Shown: positions 12,733 to 25,359 of the stretch, in pieces
Numbering within the stretch: position 1 is the first letter of the stretch
Layout of the letters: each line of letters begins with the position of its first letter
NCBI GenBank assembly: GCA_028023455.1
Contig: JAQFVV010000030.1
Coordinates: 10,715,649-10,779,648 of the forward strand
Reading direction: 5' to 3'
From: Epiperipatus broadwayi
Taxonomy: Eukaryota > Onychophora > Udeonychophora > Euonychophora > Peripatidae
DNA length: 64,000 nucleotides
Notes under the pieces: generated by a model
The model's database searches: none
What the model was told of the DNA's origin: nothing
Seen by the model: only the letters and a program-made list of their open reading frames with translations
Program-made: the position numbers and the translations under genes

Positions 12733-12830
12733 ATGATATTAATCACATTTGAGAAAGAGGGCACTCTGAGGAAGGTACTTGATATTGTATTGAAACATCA
12801 GTATTTAGCTATTTCACTACACAGAATATC
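12733..12830 (+). repeat. PLE-tail-like fragment with decayed hammerhead signature
   Basis: Contains CTCTGAGGAAGG followed about 15 nt later by TTGAAACATCAG (12771-12808), then TATTTAGCTATTTCACTACA. This order (CTGAnGA, spacer, GAAAC, short GTC-like triplet) is typical of PLE-associated hammerhead remnants. No stem II can be drawn convincingly. Confidence 0.4.
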
Positions 12831-15800
12831 CTGCAAATAATAATAATATGACATCTTTTATCCGTGAAAATATTAGAATTAACATATATATATATATATA
12901 TATATATAAAGTAATAAAATGTTTTAAATAGATGTAATATAAACCAATATTACATTTATAGCTATTCAAATTGGGAAACCATAATAGAAATCCATTTATC
13001 TCATAAATATATAAAAATGTGAAGATGATCAAACATATTGGTTTTATCTTTAGTATGACTTCTTGGAAGCTCAAGCACCATGCTGATTCTTAAATAAAAG
13101 CAATAATTTTATTAATAATGGTAAAAAATAAAATAACTCTTAAATATTCTATTAAAGAATTGAGATTTCTCTAGAAAAATACTTCTAAATTGATTCCTAA
13201 GAAAATTAGAAAAATGTTATTTATCAAGTGAAATGTTCTTTGATCCATGACTCCAACAACTGGCCATACAATAATTAAAAATGAGTAAAACTACTCTTTT
13301 TTAATAAACATGTTTCAGATATTAAGTAATAAAAATATTTTTTTGATAATTACGTACATGCATAATGCAAATATACAATATTATATAAATAATATTATAT
13401 GAACTTATGATGACAAATGAAGCCTTTTTGATATGATGTCACTAATAGTAAAATCTTTCAATAAAATTTATTTTTAAAAAAAATAGCACAGATGAAAACT
13501 GTTTAACAATTAAAATTTTAGTTGTAACTATTGTGCTCAAATGTCATTAAAAATCACTGTTTCAAAGAAATGATGAGATTTGTGCAATATAAGCCGTTTT
13601 TCCATCAATGTTTACAGAAAAATTAATGTATTTTAATTTGTGGTTACTTGTTTACTTTTTTGTAAAATGTTTAAATATTTATTTATTAATAAATATATGT
13701 TTACATATAGCTTTTATTTGAATATAATGATTATTAAAATAAATTTAGTCTGTCAAAAATATATGTAATGTTAAACAAGATGTGATTTATTTCTATAACT
13801 TTATTATTTATTTTGTTGTTGTTTTTTTAATCAGAAAACTGGTTTTTAATATTTCCAAACTAATTTTTGCATTAAGTTTTATGATTTTAATAAGTTTTTT
13901 CATCAAATATATATTTTTTAGATTGAAGATTAAAATAAATTTTTTTATATTTATAACTTTATTCCTATTTGTTTTATTTGCAATATTGATGTTTTTAATA
14001 TTAATTTTATTATATGAATTCATGCTTTCAGTGAAATTCAATAAAAACATAAATATTTGATAAGAAATATGTTTTTTGCATTAAAAAATGCAGCTTAAGG
14101 GGGGAAAACATTCAAAACAAAAAGATTAAAGTATAATAATTAAAATGATTTGTTTTTTAAATTCTTCTTTTGCTCTAAAAGTAAAAATACTGTGTTATAT
14201 TTCCAAATATTTAACATAAAATAAATATACATATAATTTTTCATTATTAAAATTGTATAATTCTTATCAATTAATTAATAAAAATTGTCTACTCATTTTT
14301 TTCTTTTTAAAGTAATCTGACCACTGATATAAAAACTATTATTTCTTGTAAAAATTTGTTCTTTATCTGAATCATATAATTTTTACAAATTTTTTTGATG
14401 CTTTGATCACATTCTAAGACCATAACTAAGGATTATATATTATTGTGTATAAAAAATAAAATATAAATGTGTTAAAAATAAAGCAGATGGAAATTTCTAA
14501 ATTACGATATTGAATACTTGTTTATTAACAAATGGTACTATAAAAATAATATAATACTAATTTTTCTTTTTTTTATGCTACATTAATAACATATTTTATT
14601 TGTTTTTTTTATTTTATTATTATTTACATCTAATTACATTCAGGAGTTTTGTACTTAATTTTATCTTATATTATTGCTAAAACTAATTATTTCTTTTATT
14701 TTTAACTAATTTTTTTTTCCATTAATTAAGTTTATGTTTGTTTTTTATATATTTGGTTTTTCGTTTTAGCAAATTTAATATCTATTTTATTTTTTAAATA
14801 ACTTTAACATCTTTCTAAAAAAAATTACATATTATTGTTTGTATCTTATGTTAGACTATTATAATGAAAATATAAACTTCTATACAGCTTGACTTGTCCT
14901 TTACTAGAAATTAGAAAATTAATAAGATATTAAATTCTTACATCCAGGAGTCATAAGACAGATGCAAAAATATATGGAGAACTAAATTCACTTGCCCAGA
15001 AACTTATATAATGGATGTCAAATCTTTGATGTTTATTTCATTAAATATATAGTTACTAATATATGATGATTTTTAATGATTATATACTGCATGTAATTAT
15101 TTAACTGATGGCTTTAATGTATGATCAGTAATAAGACTATCAAACATTAAATATTAAAATATTTGCATAAAAAGTTTAATCTGTAATCATTAAAATATTC
15201 TTAACTTAAGATATACAGCTATTCTTTTCTAAACTATCTCAACAAATATTTATCTGAATTATCCTAAAACTAATCATTTAATCTAAACGATATCAAGAGG
15301 AAAATTAAGGAAGCTTGTTTTATCACCAGCGATGCCAAATCAATAAATAGAAGAGACACTTGTTTTGCCATTTCTAAAAAATGGATGGTATAGGTGCCAA
15401 TTTGCATACATTTGCATATAACTAACAATCTGAAAAGACTATGAATATGGGCAACAAGGACTCTGAAAGCATTAAGTCTTCAAATTAGTATATTTATATA
15501 ATAAAAAAAAGCCTACAAATTATTACATAAAAAAGTTTCACCGCAATGCATCAGCGTATTATTAATTAATGAAGAAGCTATATATTATTTAACTGATAAC
15601 TGTAATACACTACAAATTTAAGTCAAGTGACTTTAATAGCATTTTAATCAATTTGACATACTATTTAATAGCATTTAAACTCTTTAATGTTGTACTTTAA
15701 GTCATAACATATTTCAAAATCTGATTTAGTTTAAGAAATGTTTGCAGAGTTACAATACAGTGTGTGTGTGTGCAAATATACTTAGCTATGTATATTAAAT

Positions 15801-16220
15801 TATTTAAATAAAGATATTTACTGATATAATTATTATGCACAACACATGATTAATTATCATTTACTATCTTCACCCTAGAAGAATTGCATATTTTAGCATC
15901 TGCTGATCTCTGTTAATTATTAACTCAAATAATGCAGAACTCACACAGTATAATACTGCATATATAGTTATGTATATGTGAAAGATGTGGAGAATCTCTG
16001 GAAAATGAACATAGAGATATGAACTGTTATTATCATGTGTGTATATAAAATATTTACACACATTCTCAAAGATGTTTTACAAATATAGACTATCTTCACA
16101 GAAGATCAATTATATCAGACCAGAAGCACTAAACATGGAATTATACTATCACTATGGAACAGCAAAGGAAGTTTGTTCAGAAACCAGTGATTTGTAAAAT
16201 GGATGCACATAGAATAAACT
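12831..16220. other. CRISP intron, AT-rich, no gene seen
   Basis: About 3.4 kb with a (TA)n run at 12884-12908, many T-runs and no recognisable coding, RNA or repeat signature. The paired hydrophobic and lysine-rich frames at 13782-14060 are complementary A/T composition artefacts. A short (GT)n lies at about 15759-15770. Confidence 0.5.
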
Positions 16221-16223
16221 CTC

Positions 16224-16792
16224 ATGAAGAATGATTATCCATCAGTGGTTATAAAAAAAACCTTCAATAGACAACAAGAAGAGACACCAAAAGAAAAAAC
16301 AATTATTATTACTATAGTGTATCCATACATATCAGAAATGCCAGAAAAATTTCTTAAAATCTGCAATCAATATAACATTAGAACAGCTTTCCAAAGCCGT
16401 GCCACATTTGAAGAAATTTTTACTTCTCCCAAGGCTAAATTGGAATTGCTGGAAACAGAAACTGTGTCTACAAAATACCATGTGAATGTGGAATGAAATA
16501 TATTGGTGAGACATGTCACCCTGTTGAACAGCAATTGAAAGAACACAAACTAATGGTTAAAAAAGAAAAAAACAAATATATCTTTAGTAGCAGATTAAGT
16601 ATATACTAATGACCATGTTTTCAATTTGGAAAATACAAAAGTATTGATAGAGAGGAAAAGGTAAAAAGAAGAAAATTCAAAGAATCTCCTCATATGACAA
16701 TGGCAAGTAATCCTATAAGTCAACCCAGTGTGGCAATACCCAATTTACAGAAGCTTCTAATTAACCTTGCTCTTAAGATTAAATAATTCAAG
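16224..16792 (+). pseudogene. Penelope-like element C-terminal fragment with GIY-YIG
   Basis: Frame 16224-16496 carries the region upstream of the nuclease (PEKFLKICNQYNIRTAFQS). After a frameshift before 16460 the GIY-YIG module is read at 16463-16550 as VYKIPCECGMKYIGETC, followed by LKEHK, as in PLE nucleases. Downstream, broken frames give NPISQPSVAIPN and INLALK, the usual PLE C-terminal end, at about 16710-16790. RT is absent, so the fragment is 5'-truncated. It is the better preserved of two such fragments in the CRISP intron and is likewise followed by the tRNA-like tail. Confidence 0.8.
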
Positions 16793-17130
16793 GACTTTGG
16801 AGGATTTGAACCCATATTCATATATAAATATATGAAACTTCTACTATCTGTTTTTTTTTGACAGAATAGCTCAGTTGTTTATAGAGTTTGCCTTAAATTT
16901 GATATTCAAGAATCTAAAGGTGTGAGTTTTACTCCTATGCAAATATTTTCACTGGTCAGACCAGCAATACCTAAAGAAATGTGGAGAATATTATCACTTG
17001 AAATGTTGCATAATCACTAATCTGTGTTGTCTATTTGTGTGTTATTATTAAGAAGGTGTTTGTATTTGAAAAATTTAAAGTTTAAAATTTTCTATACAAT
17101 CAACATTTATTAGTAGATGATAGAAATAGT
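16793..17130 (+). mobile_element. tRNA-derived SINE-like tail following PLE fragment
   Basis: Matches the layout at 8926-9240 and 61975-62250: leader TATGAAACTTCTACT, A-box-like ATAGCTCAGTTG (16865-16876), degenerate B box near 16926-16940, and a shared 3' part with AAAGTTTAAA and GATAGAAATAGTCCAACAT at about 17115-17133. Confidence 0.6.
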
Positions 17131-17149
17131 CCAACATATTCCCACAGTT

Positions 17150-17345
17150 ATATATATATATATATATATGATCACTAGATAGAGCTTTACCAATAGCTCA
17201 TAACAAGCTTTTGTTTACATAAACACTGAGAGATAGAATTCAATGTTGGTAAAACTCCATCTAGTGATCATAAAATGCAAGCTAAGAGCAAGTTACGAAA
17301 TTTATAACTTTCGTTTATTATATATATATATATATTACGAGTAAA
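17150..17345. repeat. Short hairpin between two (TA)n runs
   Basis: A (TA)n run at 17151-17170 is followed by an inverted repeat, GATCACTAGATAGAGCTTTACC (17170-17192) against 17251-17272, then further sequence ending in (TA)n at 17320-17335. This resembles the PLE inverted pairs flanked by (TA)n elsewhere in the window but is much shorter. Confidence 0.5.
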
Positions 17346-17698
17346 TAAACACTCTGGTTAAGATTTAATTTGTGTTGTTTGTTTATTATAGATGCGACCC
17401 GGCTAGTATATTAACATACTCCTTAGGTACATAGCAGTTTAATTGTGCATTTGACTGTAAAAAAAAAGTTTTCTATCTATTTTAGCATAATTCATTCTTA
17501 GTTCTTAATGATACAAAATGTTGAAGATATAGGGTGAATGTAGTTTTAATTACTGGTCATTCATTCACATCTACTGACTTAATAATAAATACCGATATAT
17601 ACATAATGATATTTGGGAAACAAAATCATTAAGTTATTGTTCTAAGATTTAACCTGAAAAACATAAGAGTAATTAGTAATAGTAGCAAAAAATATCAC
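17346..17698. other. No gene seen
   Basis: Intronic AT-rich sequence. A GC-richer patch at 17388-17412 (GATGCGACCCGGCTAGTATA) is isolated and could not be assigned. Confidence 0.4.
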
Positions 17699-18091
17699 AG
17701 CCTAAAAATATTAAACAAAGCAAAACTCTCCATACAGTAGTGCCATCTTGTGCCAACAAGAGCAATCAATGGATGCCAGAAGACTTGTGCATAAAATCCC
17801 TATCTAGTGCCTACTCATCCAATATCACCAGACTAGCTTCTGGCTTTTGGCCTTCATCAATGAGGAGCCTTGGAGGCTCCTCATTGATGAAGGCCAAAAG
17901 CCAGAAGCTAGTCTGGTGATATTGGATGAGTAGGCACTAGATAGGGATTTTATGCACAAGTCTTCTGACATCCATTGATTGCTCTTGTTGGCACAAGATG
18001 GCACTACTGTATAGAGAGTTTTGCTTTGTTTAATAACAATTATGTGCTAGTATGACATAATGATCATGTGATGTTTAGTAGCCTAAAAATA
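17699..18091. mobile_element. Family A element, near-perfect palindrome, 13-bp target duplication
   Basis: Element 17712-18078 is flanked by AGCCTAAAAATAT at 17699-17711 and 18079-18091. Two arms of about 150 bp (17719-17870 and 17875-18024) are inverted copies with only about two mismatches and a loop of a few bases. Both arms share private changes: TTGATGA for CTGATGA, GAAGC for GAAAC, and CCATCTTGTGCCAACAAG. So the palindrome arose from one arm, or has been homogenised. Only the right arm continues into the tail (TTTAATAACAATTATG... to GTGATGTTTAGT). It lies about 155 bp inside the 5' end of the CRISP intron. Confidence 0.9.
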
Positions 18092-18232
18092 TGTATGTAA
18101 AAAAACGTATAGAATTAAAATAAACAGTTTTTTTAACGCGAAAAATGTTTTTTTTTAATAATAAATTTATAAGTTTTACATATTCATAATTATTCTAAAT
18201 GTTTTTTTTTTTAATTATAAAATGATACATAC

Positions 18233-18323
18233 GTTTTGTAGCCCTAGAAGTTGTGGGATCATGCTGAAATCGGCATTGTTTTGCCCAATTTCTTGCCTTA
18301 TCTGCAGCATCACTATTCCATTC
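18233..18323 (-). CDS. CRISP/CAP-domain protein, upstream exon
   Basis: A 91-bp exon with acceptor ...ATGTAG at 18324-18325 and donor GTATGTATC at 18232-18224. It encodes EWNSDAADKARNWAKQC followed by RFQHDPTTSRATK and one extra base. The pattern W(N/D)xxAAxxAxxWAxQC plus His is the first conserved helix of CRISP-type CAP domains. The final C joins the AA at the start of exon 7447-7583 to give Gln and an unbroken reading frame into CGQNI. The intervening intron is 10,649 bp. The exon starts in phase 0, where the segment with the usual N-terminal HNxxR motif should precede it; that exon, the signal peptide and the promoter were not identified further right. The first recognition was by motif and matching phase, not by alignment search. 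Confidence 0.85.
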
Positions 18324-18961
18324 CTACATATATATATATTTATATATCATGTGTCTATATATATATATATATACATTACATACACATATAAATATCAAAA
18401 AAATATTCACATATATATATACACACGTGCACTATAGTAAAATAAATAATCAATAACAACTGTCATAATAAAATAAGTAGAATGGCTATTAAAGTTTTAC
18501 TGTTCGTAAAAACATTTCCTCCTGGATACTATAAGTTGTTGCAGTAGCTGTTGAATACCATAAGGGAAAAAATTATTGCATTCTACAGTCACATGATCAG
18601 ATATGAAGCAGTAGAAACTAGATGTTCTCTCATGTGATTGATAAAAAGAAAATTGTCTACATAATCTTAAGTCAAATCTATTAAATAAGTTTTTCACTAT
18701 TCTTAATAGTATAACCTTTAATTACAATTATTATTGTTAAATTATTTACAGAATATATATATTATTAAATCTCATAGAGATGTAGATTATGTAATCAGAG
18801 ATAGGCTTCAAGGTTTACCTTTATTCTATCACCTATGAATCACTAGATAATCATCAAAAAGTTATTTGATGTAAATAATAACACAGACATGACTTTTTTA
18901 AAATCATCATAAAAGGATCTCTCAAAACCCAATATTTCTTTGATCTAATCCATAATATAAA
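18324..18961. repeat. (AT)n/(CA)n-rich stretch and otherwise no gene seen
   Basis: 18326-18430 is a compound (TA)n and CACA-rich microsatellite directly next to the exon's acceptor, so the polypyrimidine context of that acceptor is weak. The remainder to 18961 shows no signal. Confidence 0.5.
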
Positions 18962-19380
18962 TAAGTGAAAGGACAAACCTCTCTATATGTACTGCCACTC
19001 AGTGCAAGCCAGTGTAATCAATGGAAGACAGAAGGCTTGTGCATAAAATCCCCATCTAGTGTCTACTTATCCAATATCCCTAAACTAGTTTCTGGCTTGT
19101 GGCCTTCATCAGTGAGGAGCCCAAGATCTGAGAGCACTGCATTTAGATCTTAGGATCTAATGCAACCCTCCAGCAGTCCACAAGCCAGAAATTAGTTTGA
19201 TGATATTGGATGAGTAGGCCCTAGATGGGGATTTTATGCATAAGCCTTTTGGCATCCATTGGTTACTCTGGCTTGCACTGAGTGACAATATGTATAGAGT
19301 TTTGCCTGTTTTAATAACAGTTATAAGCAAGCATAAGAAATGGTGATCATGTGATGTTTATTGGCTTAAGTGAAAGGACA
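18962..19380. mobile_element. Family A element, longest copy, 14-bp target duplication
   Basis: Element 18976-19366 is flanked by TAAGTGAAAGGACA at 18962-18975 and 19367-19380. The inverted arm (18976-19120) contains the best family A hammerhead. After a spacer of about 60 bp with GATCTTAGGATCTAATGCAA, the direct arm (19170-19310) lacks the CTGATGA portion but keeps CCACAAGCCAGAAA. The tail follows only the direct arm. The arms are more diverged than in the 17.7-kb copy, so this insertion is older or was not homogenised. Confidence 0.9.
19082..19118 (-). ncRNA. Hammerhead-like ribozyme motif, family A (best copy)
   Basis: Minus strand: CTGATGA (19106-19112), A, stem II GGC/GCC with loop CACAA, A, then GAAAC, loop TA and GTT. 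Conserved core bases of the hammerhead are intact and stem III is the minimal 2 bp. The base next to stem II is an A-A mismatch where canonical hammerheads have G-C, and stem I is short and weak. It is therefore recognisable, but activity is doubtful. Confidence 0.6.
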
Positions 19381-19906
19381 TTCGTTTTCCATTAGTGATT
19401 GAATTTGATAATGTTATGGAGAATTTTATGATACACAGAAGTTTTTTTTCCTATGTATTATCTATTATAATAATTGATAGAGTTAATTTTTCACTGATTT
19501 TATATAAATAAAGGTTATTGCTTAACCTAATTCCAACTTAACAATATCATGTGTTTAAGTGTTTAACCTTTTGAGGTTTCTTTTTTTATTCAGTAACCTT
19601 GAAATTTAAATATCTTATTAGTTTGTAAATTCAAAATTAAAATATTTTTATATCAAACTTAATATATCTACAAATCGTTAATAGTATAATTTAAACTTAT
19701 TTTCTCTCAGCAAAAATGGTTTTATGTTATGACAAAGTTAATAGGAGTTCATGTTTTTCTATGTGTTTATTTTCTGTTCAAATTCCTTTATTAATATCTA
19801 TTATTATTAATTAAAATTTATAGTAAGTGGCACAGAAATAAAGAAAAATTATATTGCTATGACAGCAATTTATAGGTTAAAGTAATGTAATTGGGTCAGG
19901 TGTTAT
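19381..19906. other. No gene seen
   Basis: AT-rich sequence between family A and family D elements without coding, RNA or repeat signal. Confidence 0.4.
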
Positions 19907-20209
19907 GTTATTGGTTTAACAACATGAAAGGCTAAAACCTTCAACAGATATGCTTTAAAAATACTTATGTGACAGCCAATCAGATGTAATAATGACTGCA
20001 CATGGAACTCTTAATTCTAAAACATGTCAGAACTTTTTCTTGTAGTTTTGACTTGTGTTTTAGAATTAAGAGTTCCATGTGCAGTCATTATTACATCTGA
20101 TTGGCTGTCGCATAAACATTTTTAAAGCATATCTGTCAAAGGTTTTAGCCTTTCATGTTATTACTATCATCTGATTGTGCTTAATAAATTTAATATAGTT
20201 ATTGGTTTA
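19907..20209. mobile_element. Family D hairpin element, 12-bp target duplication
   Basis: Element 19919-20197 (279 bp) lies between direct repeats GTTATTGGTTTA at 19907-19918 and 20198-20209. Arms of about 105 bp (19921-20023 and 20056-20159) are highly complementary, with a loop of about 32 bp. The right arm alone continues into a 38-nt tail (20160-20197). This is the same plan as family A although the sequence is unrelated. Near the 3' end the right arm has CTGTCAAAGG, a TTTTAG loop and CCTTTCATG; its mirror in the left arm reads CTGTTGA, so a very decayed hammerhead relative is conceivable but not demonstrated. Confidence 0.85.
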
Positions 20210-20904
20210 TTAACATATTGAATTTCTATACAGTTTGTTTTCATATTTTGTTTTGTTTTTGAAATGTAATCTTACTTCTTAAAATCTTTGACAAAGATAT
20301 TCTGAATGTTAAAATTAACCCATAATTCTATTTTGCTTTTTGTTTTCTGGAAGCAACAGCTTTTTGAAAATATTATACTGACTTGGCAGGCATTTATTAT
20401 TTTATTTTATAAAGGTTATTGAAACTGGTACTTCTTTTTCTACAATAAAAATTAATTTAACATTACTGTTAGCAGTATTAAATATTAAAATCAATGTATC
20501 CCTTGTTCATTGCACTTTTTAAAGCTTTTTTTTAAATAAATAATGTGTTTTAGATGAATTATTCTATTATTTGTGAAGATATATTTCCTAAAATCAGTAT
20601 ATTGCAAGCTTATAACAAAGCTTTCATATACCACTATTTAATGCTAAACGAATCTTCATATTAAAGCCATGAATCCATTGATATAAAATTTCTGGTTTAT
20701 TTTTAATTCTATAGTGCCCTTGAGTCTATTACATTAAAAAAATAAGATAGAATGCAAATCCATTTTGGTAATTTTTTTGAGCTCTGCTAATAAAGTAAAA
20801 TATGGCATTTGAATTTTTATATAATGTTGTTTTAGTAATCTATTAAATATCTTTCAAAACAATTTAAAGTTGTAATTAATAATTTTTAAAGTGCAAATGC
20901 ATTA
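20210..20904. other. No gene seen
   Basis: AT-rich sequence without recognisable features. Confidence 0.4.
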
Positions 20905-21078
20905 TGTAAGTAATATAACCTTAAGACTATATGCCTAGATGTGACAGTAAAAACCTCTATAAATCTTAACACAAGATTAATGCTCTTGTCTTTTAAAGTC
21001 ATTAATCTTGTGTTATGATTTGTAGAGGTCCTTTACTGTCACATCTAGGCACATAGTCTTAATATATATTACTTATAT
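20905..21078. repeat. Family E palindrome (MITE-like)
   Basis: Arms of about 74 bp, 20907-20982 and 20999-21074, form a near-perfect hairpin with a loop of about 16 nt. The termini AAGTAATATA and TATATTACTT are themselves part of the inverted repeat. Unlike families A and D it has no tail and no flanking direct repeat that I could identify, so a MITE or a pre-miRNA-like hairpin are both possible. Confidence 0.75.
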
Positions 21079-21535
21079 ACCTCTCAACAACTAAAGTATA
21101 TACAAAAATCACTTATCTGCATAAGCTTCTTTGCTGGTGGGATTTTAAATTACTACCCATTTCATTTAAGAGGTATAAAATTTGAATATTCTTTCAAAAA
21201 TAATTAGTTTGGCAATGGAAACTATGTATTACATTATGAACCTGTTACTACAATATCTTAAGGCAATAAAAGTGAAATGATAGTTTCAAAATATTAAAAT
21301 GTCCTAATCTTTTTTTCTCAAAATATGATTTATTAACATAATATTAATCTTTGAATTTACATGTTATATCTAGTGATATACAAGATTCAAATTATGATTT
21401 ACAATGCAGAATTTGATTTACCAAGTGAACAGAAAAACCTTAAATTGTATATGCATATATCTTGCCATTCATAGCTTCTCTCATAGTTTACGAAGTAACC
21501 CCTGACCTTAATGGCAACTAGATAGATCACAGCTA
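21079..21535. other. No gene seen
   Basis: AT-rich, featureless sequence. Confidence 0.4.
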
Positions 21536-22240
21536 CCAAGAATCGCATCATCCCCACCATCCAGAAGATGAGAAAGTGAAAACCCATACTAATCCCCACA
21601 GCACTTATGTCCCAGCCCCCCCTGCTAAGGACTAGGAACCAGGCCTTGGAGTATTTTCAAAGCTCACACTCCTTCATCCAATGCCCTTACTAATCCCCAC
21701 AGCACCCAGATCCCCTCCAAAACCCAGGCTTGTGAGACCTTTGGAGCACCAGACCCTGCCATCCAGATAGCAGAGATGATTGACACAGCATCCCCCAATT
21801 TGAAGTTTAACCCATAGTAGAACTCTCTGGCCTAAGTCATCCAAGCATGAGATTCTCTCATCTTTACAGCCAAGACAAATAATGCTGCAGCACTAATCAA
21901 AAATGTAAATCTCACATGCTTACATCATATACCATCTACAAACTATCACATAGTCTAATAACCAACCTATAAATCACATATAAAACAAAAAGATTAAAAC
22001 CACAATGCATCATGTCATCTCCACTGCCCGAAGATGAGACAGATGAAACTCATACTAATTCCCATAGCACTCACATACCAGCCCCCCCCTGTAAGAACCA
22101 GAGTTCAGGCCCCAGTAATCTTCCCATGTTCCAGACTATCTCATCTGAAGCTCATACTAGAAACCAATACACCCACATCCCACCCCCCCTCCAAAACCAC
22201 AAAGTTTGTAGCAGATTGTGGGTTTTTTTTAGATGTCAGT
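21536..22240. repeat. C-rich diverged tandem repeat
   Basis: An island of high C content in an otherwise AT-rich region. The phrase CATACTAATCCCCACAGCAC and variants recurs near 21583, 21685 and 22051, followed by CCAGCCCCCCC-type runs (21615, 22080, 22180) and ACCAGG or CCAGAG phrases, giving irregular units of roughly 100-150 bp. Frames across it (22012-22353 and 22034-22333) overlap in different registers and are not convincing genes. Confidence 0.55.
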
Positions 22241-23009
22241 GCTCACACACTAATCGGATATATATTTATAATTGTGATTCATTTATGTCAAATGTCACCC
22301 AAGTGTCTTCAATGCAGAATTATTATTTTTTAAAATATATATATATATATTGAGCTTAACATTGCTCCGTATCCAATATCGGTTGCTTAAACTTTGATAA
22401 ACTTATTAAATTCTTGTTTAGGTTCATTTATGACTGTCCAATATTTTGAAGACTTAAATTGCTGCTAAAGAAAAACATTTTTTTCTATACTAATATTGTT
22501 TTTAGAGGGATAGTAAAAATGCCAATAATGTGGTGACTTCATGTTAGATCACATAACTTTTTTAATCAAATCATTCATGTATTTATTATCAATGAGTATA
22601 AAAATTAAATGTTATTTTTTACTTGTATGAATTATTTTTACTAATGAGTCACGTGTCTATTATATATAATTTTGCATCAGAATATTTTTATAAGTTTCAT
22701 CATCTTTCTACATATTTTTCTATTAAGGTGAACATTTTTCACTAGTAAAAAGTATGAGATATATTAGATGTTTTAATATATATATATATATATTTCTTGT
22801 AGTTAATATTGGCATTATATTTTCCAGATACATCATTCAGAGAAATTTCAGAAATATCTGAACATCACAAAAAAAACTATTTATTTTAATTTTAAAATGT
22901 ACTAATTTGTTTATTTTTTTCATTTTTGGAAATCTCTGCAACATTCGTCAAAGATTTTTATTACATGAAAGATAGCTGATAGTTGTTGTTTTTTTCATAT
23001 GTCAAATGT
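22241..23009. other. No gene seen; two (AT)n runs
   Basis: Short (AT)n runs at 22336-22350 and 22775-22792; otherwise AT-rich sequence without recognisable features. Confidence 0.4.
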
Positions 23010-23085
23010 ATTGACCAGAAGTAAACCCAGACCAGCTGCTTGGACGGCAGTTATGCTAACTACTAGGTCACCACTGCTTGACAAT
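23010..23085 (-). repeat. tRNA-like (SINE head) fragment
   Basis: On the minus strand, GGTGACCTAGTAGTTAGCA resembles a pol III A box. About 35 nt on, GGTCTGGGTTTACTTCTGG resembles a B-box arm. It is too diverged to fold as a functional tRNA and is most likely the head of a tRNA-derived SINE. Confidence 0.5.
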
Positions 23086-23149
23086 AAATGATAGTTTCAA
23101 CTCAAAATATCTGGTAGATTCTAATATTAACGATATCACAAATATATTT

Positions 23150-24728
<1,579 letters not shown>

Positions 24729-24822
<94 letters not shown>
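24729..24822. repeat. (AT)n array, right flank of PLE inverted pair
   Basis: About 94 bp of AT dinucleotides. Family B sequence resumes immediately afterwards (TTGGTGTAGCTGAAAATTATT), continuing what was broken at 23878. Confidence 0.95.
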
Positions 24823-24825
<3 letters not shown>

Positions 24826-25300
24826 TGTAGCTGAAAATTATTCAGACCCATATAGATATTTAAGTTAAAGAGTTGTATTTGAAGACATATAGATGTCTGA
24901 AAATTTCATATTTTCTACTTAATAGTTAAGTATTAGGTAAATGCTGAACTTGAATTGGTATTTTAGATCTAGAGTCTGAATATTCTAGTATCTCACAGAT
25001 GAGAACCATTAGCTCAAAACTGGTTTGGGGATAGGGGTAATTCAAAAGAGAGATTTTATATGCTTTCTCTTGCAGAATTTATCAAAAAAGCTTGTTTATT
25101 TTAACACACTCAGCTTATTAAATTTGCAATACAAGCTTATTAAGTAAAGTCACATGACATATGACTTGATTTTTTTACTATTATAGTTTGCTTTTGAAGT
25201 TTTGGCAATATTATATTGCTAAAACTATTAATATATGGTGTAGCTAAAAATTATTCAGATACATATAGCTATCGAAGTTAGATATGTTTTAAATTGCACT
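24823..25300. mobile_element. Family B element, second portion
   Basis: Matches 23490-23880 in the same orientation: GCTGAAAATTATTCAGACCC, the TTAATAGTTAAGTATTAG stretch, hammerhead-like CAGATGA at 24996-25002 with AAAAC at 25016-25020 and TGGTTTGGGG, then the GCTTTCTCTTG stretch and the tail AAGCTTATTAAGTAAAGTCA. The core reads CAGATGA instead of CTGATGA and one side of stem II is changed (GAAC), so this copy is more decayed. Confidence 0.75.
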
Positions 25301-25359
25301 TTATGCCAAAATATGAAGCTTATTATTATTAGAAACAAATTATAAGAATTAGCACTTTT

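Noticed and set aside
13782-14060. 92-codon hydrophobic frame resembling a membrane protein
   Set aside because: T-rich composition alone produces it; the complementary strand gives an equally long Lys/Asn-rich frame.
22012-22353. C-rich 113- and 99-codon frames
   Set aside because: Two overlapping registers of the same C-rich repeat; no motif and no splice context.
23010-23085. Functional tRNA gene
   Set aside because: Box-like motifs are present, but arms do not pair into a cloverleaf; treated as a SINE remnant.
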